A stretch of 64,000 nucleotides of DNA from Variovorax paradoxus (lineage in GTDB: Bacteria; Pseudomonadota; Gammaproteobacteria; Burkholderiales; Burkholderiaceae_C). Of this stretch, positions 57,796-64,000 are shown in pieces. Where the stretch lies: assembly GCF_024734665.1 (NCBI RefSeq), contig NZ_CP102931.1, forward strand, positions 3,036,001-3,100,000. Reading direction: 5' to 3'. The translations under genes and the position numbers were made by a program. Below the pieces are notes generated by a model. That model saw nothing but the letters and a program-made list of their open reading frames with translations. It was not told the DNA's origin and did not search any database. Numbering within the stretch: position 1 is the stretch's first letter; each line of letters starts with the position of its first letter.

Positions 57796-58272
57796 ATGGC
57801 AAGAACGAAGCGAACCCCTGCAGGAGAAGCGATGAGTGGCTTGATGCTCGAGCTGTTCAGGCTCAACAGCCGCCTGCTGACAGCTGGCGACCGGCTGGTC
57901 GCGCCGCTCGGCCTCACGAGCGCCCGCTGGCAGATCCTGGGCACCATCTTCAAGGGCGAACACCCGCAGCCGGTGGCATGGCTCGCCCGCAACCTGGGCG
58001 CCAATCGGCAAAACGTGCAGCGGATCGTCAACGACCTCGAGAAGGAAGCGCTCGTCGCATTCGAGGCCAATCCTCACCACCGGCGGGCGCAGCTCGTGGT
58101 CCTGACCGAGAGAGGAAAACAGGCCTACACAGATGCCATGGCTTTGCAGGCGCCATGGATCAACAGCCTCTCGGACGGGATCGACGTGGACGACATCAAG
58201 ACGATGCAAGAAATCATGGCGTCGCTGCGGCAGAAGCTGGAGCAAGACACGGCGGAAGAGGAGCCAGGCTGA
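57796..58272 (+). CDS. MarR-family transcriptional regulator
   Basis: A 158-residue regulator. GLTSARWQILGTIFKGEHPQ, then VAWLARNLGANRQNVQRIVN and DLEKEALVAFEANPHHRRAQ form the winged helix, followed by VVLTERGKQAYTDAM and a C-terminal dimer helix. The AWLARNLGANRQ helix is the recognition region. ATG 57796 is used; it lies just 24 bp from the dyad operator and the protein likely represses itself and the divergent SDR. The gene converges with the aldehyde oxidase operon, 33 bp away. Confidence 0.93.
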   Translation: MARTKRTPAGEAMSGLMLELFRLNSRLLTAGDRLVAPLGLTSARWQILGTIFKGEHPQPVAWLARNLGANRQNVQRIVNDLEKEALVAFEANPHHRRAQLVVLTERGKQAYTDAMALQAPWINSLSDGIDVDDIKTMQEIMASLRQKLEQDTAEEEPG

Positions 58273-58305
58273 CCGCCGTCACCAGCCAGCCTGCGCGGTG
58301 CTCTC

Positions 58306-60516
58306 TCAGACCTGAACCGGCAACCGATCCAGGAACTTGTCCAGCGTGATCGGATAGTCGCGCACGCGCACCCCCGTCGCGTTGTAGACCGCGTTGGCGA
58401 TGGCGGCGGCCACGCCGCACAGGCCCAGTTCGCCGACGCCCTTGGCCTTCATCGGGGACATCGTGTTGTCCACCTCGTCGAGGAAGATCACGTCCTGCTG
58501 CGGAATGTCCGCATGCACGGGCACCTCGTAGGCGGCGAGGTCGTGATTAATGAAGCAGCCGGCGCGCGGGTCCACCACCAGTTCCTCCATCAACGCCGCA
58601 CCCGCGCCCATCACCATCGCCCCGATGACCTGGCTGCGGGCCAGTTTCGGGTTCAGGATGCGGCCCGCCGCGCACACAGCCAGCATCCGCCGAAGCCGGA
58701 TCTCGCCGGTGAAGGCGTGAACGCCCAGTTCCACGAAGTGCGCACCGAAGGTCTGGTGGGCGTATTGCTTGGAGAGGTCGCCGTAGGTCATCTCGTCCTC
58801 GGCCACGAGTTCGCCCTGCGCGGCAGCGTCCTTGAGCGGCACGCGGCGCTCGCCGGATTGCACGTGCCCGTCGGCGAACTCGATGCCGGTGGTGGCGAAG
58901 CCGAGTTTCTGCGCCACCGTCTCGCGCAGCTTCACGCACGCCGCGTACACGCCGGACGTCGCCGACGCTGCGCCCCACTGGCCGCCAGACCCTGGAGACT
59001 CCGGCAGGCGGCTGTCGCCGAGCCGCACGACGACTTGATCGAGGCCGACGCCCATCATCTCGGCTGCGGTCTGCGCAATGATGGTGTAGCTGCCGGTGCC
59101 GAGGTCGGTCATGTCGGTTTCCACGGTGACGACGCCCTGGCTGTCCAGCCGCACCCGCGCGGCGGACTGCGCAATCGGCGCACCGCGAATCGCGGCTGCC
59201 GCTCCCATGCCGACCAGCCACTGCCCGTCGCGCACCACACCCGTCTTCGATTGCCGCTGGCGCCAACCGAAGCGCTCGGCACCCACGCGCAGGCATTCGA
59301 CCAGTTGTCGTTTGGAGAACGGCCGCTGCGGCTCCTCCGGCGCGAACTGCGTGTCGTTGAGGATGCGGAACTCGACGGGGTCGATGCCCAGTTTCTCGGC
59401 CATCTCGTCCATCGCGATCTCCAGCGTCATCATGCCGGGCGCCTCCCCGGGCGCACGCATAGCGTTGCCTTCGGCGAGATCGAGCACGGCGAGGCGCAGC
59501 CGGGTCATGCGATTGGCGCCCGCGTACAGCCAGCGCGTGGAGGCCGTGGCCGCCTCGGTGCGGCCGCCGCGCAGGTTGCCGGACCAGCTCTCGTGCCCGA
59601 TGGCGGTGATCTTGCCGTCGCGCCCCGCGCCGATGCGGATGCGCTGGATCGTGGCCGGCCGGTGCGTCGTGCTGTTGAACATCAGCGGCCGCGTCAGCGC
59701 GACCTTCACCGGTCGTCCCACGGCGCGAGCGGCCAACGCCGCGGCCACGGTGTCGGCCAGCACGGTGCCCTTGCCGCCGAATCCGCCGCCGATGTAGGGC
59801 GCCAGCAAGCGGATGTTTTCCTTGGGGATGCCGAGGATCAGGCCGAGATCGCGCGCCCCCCAGTTGAGCTGCTGGATCGGACACCACACGGTCAGCCGGT
59901 CGCCTTGCCACACCGCGATGCTGGCGTGCGGTTCCATCATCGCGTGCGACTGGTCGGGCGTGGTGTAGGTCTCGTCCAGGGTGACGGGGGCGGCAGCAAA
60001 GGCGCCTGCAAAGTCGCCGATGCCACTTTGCGGCGGCGGCCCGAACGCAGCGGCCCTGGGTGTGACGGCGAGGTCCTTGGCCGCAGCGAGATCGAACGCG
60101 CCGTGCGCCCGCACATAGCGCACGTCCAGCAGCGATGCAGCCGCGCGCGCCTGTTCGAAGGTTTCCGCGACGACCACGGCAACCGCCTGCCCGTAGTGGT
60201 CCACGCCCGGCCCCGCCAATGCGCGGTCGACATAGAACGCACCGACGCCGAGCTTGCCGGCATTGCGTGCCGTCACGATGTCGAGAACCCCCGGCGCCGC
60301 GCGGGCACGCGACTCGTCGATGCTGGAGATCCGGCCTTTGCCAATCGCTGCGCCCAGCACAAAGCCGTAGGCGGGCTTGCCGCCGATGTCGCGGTTCTCG
60401 TAGGCGTAGGTCGCGGTGCCGGTGGTTTTCAGCGGTCCGTCGATGCGGCTCACCGGTTGGCCCACGACCTTGAGCCGGTCGATCGGATTGCTGCCCTCGG
60501 GTTTGTCGAAATGCAT
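58306..60516 (-). CDS. paoC: Molybdenum-cofactor aldehyde oxidoreductase large subunit (PaoC-like)
   Basis: A 736-residue molybdopterin subunit of the xanthine oxidase family. Domain 1 (about 20-120) carries VSRIDGPLKTTGTATYAYEN; domain 2 has PYIGGGFGGKG (about 250), AMRAPGEAPGM and GSGGQWGAASATSGVYAAC. The active-site Glu is in KAKGVGELGLCG near residue 690. It oxidises aldehydes to acids in the periplasm together with the FAD and 2Fe-2S subunits. There is no signal peptide; export would be piggy-backed on the Tat signal of the small subunit. The stop lies 33 bp from the convergent MarR gene. The order on the minus strand is small, FAD, large, as in paoABC. Confidence 0.92.
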   Translation of the reverse strand: MHFDKPEGSNPIDRLKVVGQPVSRIDGPLKTTGTATYAYENRDIGGKPAYGFVLGAAIGKGRISSIDESRARAAPGVLDIVTARNAGKLGVGAFYVDRALAGPGVDHYGQAVAVVVAETFEQARAAASLLDVRYVRAHGAFDLAAAKDLAVTPRAAAFGPPPQSGIGDFAGAFAAAPVTLDETYTTPDQSHAMMEPHASIAVWQGDRLTVWCPIQQLNWGARDLGLILGIPKENIRLLAPYIGGGFGGKGTVLADTVAAALAARAVGRPVKVALTRPLMFNSTTHRPATIQRIRIGAGRDGKITAIGHESWSGNLRGGRTEAATASTRWLYAGANRMTRLRLAVLDLAEGNAMRAPGEAPGMMTLEIAMDEMAEKLGIDPVEFRILNDTQFAPEEPQRPFSKRQLVECLRVGAERFGWRQRQSKTGVVRDGQWLVGMGAAAAIRGAPIAQSAARVRLDSQGVVTVETDMTDLGTGSYTIIAQTAAEMMGVGLDQVVVRLGDSRLPESPGSGGQWGAASATSGVYAACVKLRETVAQKLGFATTGIEFADGHVQSGERRVPLKDAAAQGELVAEDEMTYGDLSKQYAHQTFGAHFVELGVHAFTGEIRLRRMLAVCAAGRILNPKLARSQVIGAMVMGAGAALMEELVVDPRAGCFINHDLAAYEVPVHADIPQQDVIFLDEVDNTMSPMKAKGVGELGLCGVAAAIANAVYNATGVRVRDYPITLDKFLDRLPVQV

Positions 60517-60520
60517 GCTT

Positions 60521-61471
60521 CTATCCTCTTGGCTGCGCCAGCACGGCGGCGATTGCGCGCGTGGCCAGCGGCAGCTTGAAAGCGTTTTCCTCGGTCGGCC
60601 TAGCGTCTGCCAGCAGGTGCTCGGACACGGCGCGTGCACCGCGCGGCAATGCGGCATCGGCCGCTTCGACACGCCACGGCCTGGGCGCCACGCCGCCCAG
60701 GGCCACGCGCCCAGTGCCGTCCGCATGAACGATTGCCGCCACCGACACCAGCGCGAAGGCATAGGAGGCCCGGTCGCGCACCTTGTGATAGACCTGTGTC
60801 CCGCCGACCGGTCGGGGCAGCGTCACCGCCGTGATCAGCTCGGCGGGCTCCAGCACGGTTTCCACATGCGGCGTGGCGCCGGGCAAGCGATGAAAGTCGG
60901 CAATCGGAATGGTGCGGGTCCGGCCATCGGGCCGCACGGTCTCGACCGTCGCATCGAGCACCCGCATCGCGACCGCCATGTCGCTCGGATGGGTGGCAAT
61001 GCAGGCCTGGCTGACGCCGAGCAGCCCCAGCGACCGGCTGGCTCCGCCGATGGCCGAGCATCCGCTGCCCGGCGTGCGCTTGTTGCAGGGCTGGTTGGTG
61101 TCATAGAAGTACGGACAGCGGGTCCGCTGCAGCAGGTTGCCGGCCGTCGTGGCGCGGTTGCGCAACTGCCCCGAAGCGCCGGCCAGCAACGCACGCGACA
61201 GCACGGCGTAGTCCTTGCGCACGCGCAGGTCGGCCGCCAGATCGGTGTTGCGAACCAGGGCGCCGATGCGCAGGCCGCCTTCGGGCGTCGGCTCGATCTT
61301 GTCCAGCGCCAGGCCGTTGACATCGACGAGGTGCGCAGGCGTTTCGATCTGCAGCTTCATCAGGTCCAGCAGATTGGTGCCGCCGGCAATGAAGCGCGTC
61401 TCCGGACGCTGGGCCGCCAGGGCGGTGGCCTCGACCACGCTGTTCGCGCGCTGGTAGCTGAAGAGCTTCAT
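60521..61471 (-). CDS. paoB: Aldehyde oxidoreductase FAD-binding subunit (PaoB-like)
   Basis: A 316-residue subunit of the CO-dehydrogenase/xanthine dehydrogenase FAD family. [20 protein letters not shown] is the first FAD loop and [20 protein letters not shown] the second. In between, [23 protein letters not shown] and ACIATHPSD provide the Cys residues that in PaoB hold an extra [4Fe-4S] cluster. It starts directly after the small subunit gene (4-bp overlap) and lies 4 bp before the large subunit gene. ATG 61471 matches the usual N-terminus ([12 protein letters not shown]). Confidence 0.92.
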   Translation of the reverse strand: MKLFSYQRANSVVEATALAAQRPETRFIAGGTNLLDLMKLQIETPAHLVDVNGLALDKIEPTPEGGLRIGALVRNTDLAADLRVRKDYAVLSRALLAGASGQLRNRATTAGNLLQRTRCPYFYDTNQPCNKRTPGSGCSAIGGASRSLGLLGVSQACIATHPSDMAVAMRVLDATVETVRPDGRTRTIPIADFHRLPGATPHVETVLEPAELITAVTLPRPVGGTQVYHKVRDRASYAFALVSVAAIVHADGTGRVALGGVAPRPWRVEAADAALPRGARAVSEHLLADARPTEENAFKLPLATRAIAAVLAQPRG

Positions 61472-62112
61472 GCGCCCTCCCCGACTTCGGTGATGGCTTC
61501 GAGGATGTTGGCGTAGGCGCCGCAGCGGCAGATGTTGCCGCTCATGCGCTCGCGCAGTTCTTGCGCGTTCAGCAAGGGCACCGATGCGAGGTCGGCTGTG
61601 ACGTGGCTGGGAATGCCCCGCTTGATTTCGTCCAGCACGGCGACTGCCGAGCAGATCTGCCCGGGCGTGCAATAGCCGCACTGGTAGCCGTCGTGCTTCA
61701 CGAAGGCCGCCTGCATCGGGTGCAACTGCCCGGGCGTGCCAAGCCCCTCCACCGTCGTGACGCTCGAGCCTTCGTGCATCACCGCCAGCGTCAGGCAGGA
61801 ATTCACCCGGCGGCCGTCCACGATGACGGTGCAGGCGCCGCACTGGCCGTGGTCGCAGCCCTTCTTCGTGCCGTTCAGCGCGAGGTGCTCGCGCAGCATG
61901 TCGAGCAAGGTGGTGCGCGGGTCCAGCTGAAGGTCGCGCAGTTCGCGGTTCACCTTCATCTGCACCCTGTGCAGCGCGGCTGGCGGCATGGCGGAAGCCG
62001 ACGCCGAACTCGCAGCGCTCGGCTGGGCCGGTATCTGCGTCGAGACGCCAGCGCCTACGCCCATGAGGAAAAGGTCGCGTCGATTGATGGTGACATCGCG
62101 GGGTTCGGCCAT
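61468..62112 (-). CDS. paoA: Aldehyde oxidoreductase 2Fe-2S subunit with Tat signal (PaoA-like)
   Basis: A 214-residue subunit. The twin-arginine signal [15 protein letters not shown] (RR about 10-11) leads to a proline/alanine-rich stretch, then the plant-type cluster [14 protein letters not shown] and the second cluster in [17 protein letters not shown] with [12 protein letters not shown], the standard two [2Fe-2S] set. The Tat signal would carry the folded three-subunit complex to the periplasm. It is the first of the three subunit genes and overlaps the FAD subunit gene. No PaoD (Moco chaperone) gene is visible nearby. Confidence 0.93.
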   Translation of the reverse strand: MAEPRDVTINRRDLFLMGVGAGVSTQIPAQPSAASSASASAMPPAALHRVQMKVNRELRDLQLDPRTTLLDMLREHLALNGTKKGCDHGQCGACTVIVDGRRVNSCLTLAVMHEGSSVTTVEGLGTPGQLHPMQAAFVKHDGYQCGYCTPGQICSAVAVLDEIKRGIPSHVTADLASVPLLNAQELRERMSGNICRCGAYANILEAITEVGEGA

Positions 62113-62134
62113 GTGTGGACTCCTTCCAATCGCT

Positions 62135-62911
62135 TCAACCTGCGGGCTGCGTCGCCAGATGCCGCGCCAGCGCCTCGCGCGCGCGGCGGGCGCTGTCGGC
62201 ATCCACGCGATCGGCCAGCAACTGCCCGAGCTGCTGCATCTGCTGCGCCGACAGGCCGACATTCATGCTGATGCGGATGTGCGCCTGCAACTGCGACTCG
62301 ACGCCTGCGAGCGCGGCCAGCATGCTGACCGTGGCCACCTCGCGGCTTTGCCAGTCGAGGTTGTCGCGCTCGAAGATGTCGCCGAACAGATGGGTGCGGA
62401 GGTATTCGTTCGCCACGGGTGCGAAGTCGAAGAGCGGCCCCTGCACCGGCGCGCCCGACAGCTTGGTCTGGTTGGCGGTTCCCGCGGCCAGCAGGGCTTC
62501 GCCCTTCGGAATCGGGCGGCTGGGTGCGCGGCCCGGCGCATCCTTCACGCCGCGCTGCTTGCGCGCTTCCACGACCTTCATCAGCTCACCGAGCGCATTG
62601 AGGCTGCGCGGAAAACCGGCGTAGGCGTAGAGCTGCACCAGCACTTCCCTCGCATCGCTGACGGTCAAGCCGGCGTCCAGCCCCTGGTTCAGGGCGGTGT
62701 TCAATTTGGCGATGTCGCCGGCGGCTGCGAAGGCTGCGATCGGCACGATGGCCTGCTGCGCGGCCGACAAGGTGTCGGAGGGAGGTGTATTTGTCATGCG
62801 GGTCGACTCCTGGTTTGGGGATGCATGGCCGACGGATGCCGTCAGCCCGAAGGCCATGGCGGCGGCCATGGCTGCCGCGGTGCGGCGCTTAACGTGCGTG
62901 GTATTGCTCAT
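62135..62911 (-). CDS. Exported carboxymuconolactone decarboxylase-fold protein
   Basis: A 258-residue protein with a signal peptide (KRRTAAAMAAAMAFGLTASV, ending GHA) followed by two repeats of the CMD domain: SDAREVLVQLYAYAGFPRSL (about 83-102), then REVATVSMLAALAGVESQLQ (about 190-209). Neither repeat has a CxxC pair. The gene lies 22 bp upstream of the PaoA-like gene on the same strand, and the cupin gene upstream overlaps its start by 23 bp, so the five genes form one operon. An internal ATG (about residue 39) could give a cytoplasmic form. Function in aldehyde or lactone metabolism in the periplasm is inferred only. Confidence 0.82.
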   Translation of the reverse strand: MSNTTHVKRRTAAAMAAAMAFGLTASVGHASPNQESTRMTNTPPSDTLSAAQQAIVPIAAFAAAGDIAKLNTALNQGLDAGLTVSDAREVLVQLYAYAGFPRSLNALGELMKVVEARKQRGVKDAPGRAPSRPIPKGEALLAAGTANQTKLSGAPVQGPLFDFAPVANEYLRTHLFGDIFERDNLDWQSREVATVSMLAALAGVESQLQAHIRISMNVGLSAQQMQQLGQLLADRVDADSARRAREALARHLATQPAG

Positions 62912-63368
62912 CGCCCACCTTCTCCATCCATTCGACGTTCTTTCCGTCCACGGTGCCGGTCACGGCCAAGTGACTCATCGCAGTGGTCGGCGCCGCGCCA
63001 TGCCAGTGCTTGACGCCGGGCGGACACCAGACCGTGTCACCCGCACGGATTTCCTGTACGGGCTTGCCCCATTCCTGCGTCAGCCCCACACCCGACATCA
63101 CCACCAGCCGCTGGCCCGCGGGATGGGTATGCCAGGCAGAGCGCGCGCCGGGCTCGAAGGTCACCATGCCGCCCGAGGCGTTGATCTGCGCATTGGCAGG
63201 CCACACCGGATCGACCCGGACGCGCCCTGTGAAGTACTCGGCGGGCCCGGTCGCCGAAGGCTGGCTCCCTGCGCGGGCGACCTGCTGCACGGTGGCGGTT
63301 TGCGGCTCGGCACCGCCGGCCTGGAGCGATGCGGCGCAAAGCGCGGCGTAGCACAAGGGTGATTTCAT
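62889..63368 (-). CDS. Exported cupin-domain protein
   Basis: A 159-residue protein with an N-terminal export segment (MKSPLCYAALCAASLQAGGA). It is followed by a cupin: GGMVTFEPGARSAWHTHPAG (first motif, with HTH) and GDTVWCPPGVKHWHGAAPTT (second motif, with HWH). These motifs supply the usual metal ligands. Such small cupins act as metal-dependent isomerases, oxygenases or sugar-binding proteins. It is the first gene of the operon that continues through CMD to PaoABC. The cupin-CMD pair occurs in other gene clusters as a fusion or neighbours; the reaction is unknown. Confidence 0.87.
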   Translation of the reverse strand: MKSPLCYAALCAASLQAGGAEPQTATVQQVARAGSQPSATGPAEYFTGRVRVDPVWPANAQINASGGMVTFEPGARSAWHTHPAGQRLVVMSGVGLTQEWGKPVQEIRAGDTVWCPPGVKHWHGAAPTTAMSHLAVTGTVDGKNVEWMEKVGDEQYHAR

Positions 63369-63711
63369 GGGATGTCCTTTCTTGCTGGGTGGGTGGGTTG
63401 CAGCGGCATCGGGTCGCGCGTCGGGGTGCACCGGCAGGGGCGGCGCCTTCGGCGGCGGCCGCATCGCGCAACGCCATGGCCCACGGTCGTTGACTGAGGT
63501 CAAGCGTAGGCGCGCATGCCCGCGATGACTAGCCACGCCGGCCCGCATGCACCTATCGATGTGCCGCATGAATCGCGAGCCGTCGTCCTACGTCGCACCG
63601 GCAGATCGATTGATGAATGGCGTCGATAGATGCATGCGGCCGCGAAGGTCTGGTCGCGGAACCGGCACATGCCTAGACTTGGCCCGTGAAAACCAACGCC
63701 TCGAGACACGC
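63369..63711. other. Intergenic region between divergent cupin operon and LysR gene
   Basis: About 340 bp without a supported gene. It should contain the promoters of the cupin/Pao operon (minus) and of the LysR gene (plus). I found no clear dyad, but AT-richer stretches near 63590-63640 fit a LysR-type operator region. Confidence 0.4.
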
Positions 63712-64000
63712 ATGCCGCGCGACGACTTCAACGACCTGCTCGCATTTCTCTCGGTAGCGCGCGAGCGCAGCTTCACGCGTGCCGCCGCCAGGCTTGGCGT
63801 GTCGCCCTCGTCGCTGAGCCACAAGGTGCGCGGCCTGGAAAGCCGCATGGGCGTGCGACTGCTGACCCGCACCACGCGCAGCGTGACGCCGACCGAAGCC
63901 GGCGAGCGGCTGATGGCAACCGTGGCACCGCAGTTCGATGCCGTCGAGACCGAACTGGAAGCCCTCGCCGAATTCCGCGACAAGCCGGCCGGCACCGTGC
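63712..64000 (+). CDS. LysR-family transcriptional regulator, N-terminal part (truncated by window end)
   Basis: About 96 residues are visible. The helix-turn-helix is FNDLLAFLSVARERSFTRAA and then ARLGVSPSSLSHKVRGLESR, with LLTRTTRSVTPTEAGERL after it, the standard LysR N-terminus. The effector domain is beyond the window. ATG 63712 gives MPRDDFNDLLAF, the family form. It is divergent from the cupin/CMD/aldehyde oxidase operon and probably regulates it. It belongs to the subfamily with TRTTRSVTPTEAG, different from the three LysR proteins at 13-25 kb. Confidence 0.93.
   Translation, partial: MPRDDFNDLLAFLSVARERSFTRAAARLGVSPSSLSHKVRGLESRMGVRLLTRTTRSVTPTEAGERLMATVAPQFDAVETELEALAEFRDKPAGTV

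Noticed and set aside
58513..60579. A 688-codon plus-strand frame opposite the molybdenum subunit gene
   Set aside because: Antisense of a gene with clear family motifs; composition (His, Arg, Gly, Ala rich) is that of a GC-rich shadow frame.
1..64000. tRNA or rRNA genes, CRISPR arrays, insertion sequences or transposases
   Set aside because: I saw no array of spaced repeats, no transposase motifs with terminal repeats and no rRNA- or tRNA-like segments.

Overview
The window looks like chromosomal DNA of a Gram-negative betaproteobacterium of the order Burkholderiales, most likely the Comamonadaceae/Alcaligenaceae (Variovorax, Bordetella or Achromobacter type). This rests on its high GC, eight Bug-type (TctC-like) periplasmic solute receptors, a Burkholderiales-type trimeric porin, and dense clusters of CoA-dependent and oxygenase-dependent catabolic genes. 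I saw no rRNA, tRNA, CRISPR array or insertion sequence. It is an accessory catabolic region with almost no housekeeping genes.

Region 1 (1-10.1 kb) is a phthalate-type operon: the 3' end of a Rieske oxygenase, a 4,5-dihydroxyphthalate decarboxylase-like protein, a phthalate dioxygenase reductase, a Gfo/Idh/MocA dehydrogenase and a quinolinate phosphoribosyltransferase. The genes are tightly spaced or overlapping. A convergent MarR regulator follows, then a ferredoxin/ferredoxin reductase pair with no oxygenase of its own, a Bug receptor and an MFS carrier.

Region 2 (10.2-31.2 kb) is a catabolic locus of unknown substrate. It holds two copies of one module: a double-length (tandem-fused) beta-hydroxyacid dehydrogenase, a LysR regulator and a Bug receptor (module A 10.3-14.4 kb, module B 21.8-25.8 kb). 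Between and after them lie a third related LysR, a PcaIJ-type 3-oxoadipate CoA-transferase, two MmgE/PrpD proteins, an SDR, a DUF2889 protein, two carboxymuconolactone-decarboxylase-fold proteins, an aldehyde dehydrogenase and an amidohydrolase.

Region 3 (31.2-50.8 kb) holds a long minus-strand CoA operon: CaiB-type CoA-transferase, MenB/BadI-like hydrolase, acyl-CoA ligase, enoyl-CoA hydratase, SDR, acyl-CoA dehydrogenase, 3-hydroxyacyl-CoA dehydrogenase plus a stand-alone C-terminal domain protein, DUF35 protein, Cys-less thiolase and MaoC protein. A divergent sigma-54 activator sits at its head. Further CoA-transferase, SDR, Bug, CMD and porin genes follow. At least seven sigma-54 (-24/-12) sites, six of them exact TGGCAY-N5-TTGC, lie in front of these transcription units. 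This points to one sigma-54 regulon for import and CoA-dependent degradation of a probably alicyclic or aromatic acid, and it is the most interesting feature of the window.

Region 4 (50.8-56.8 kb) encodes envelope functions: a PAP2 phosphatase, an ArnT-like (GT83) transferase, an ArnC/GtrB-like GT2, a small lipoprotein and a QseBC/PmrAB-like two-component system. A decayed second copy of the kinase 3' end is also present. Region 5 (56.9-64 kb) has a divergent SDR/MarR pair with a clear operator. It is followed by a periplasmic molybdenum aldehyde oxidase operon of PaoABC type, with an exported CMD protein and an exported cupin, and the start of a divergent LysR gene.
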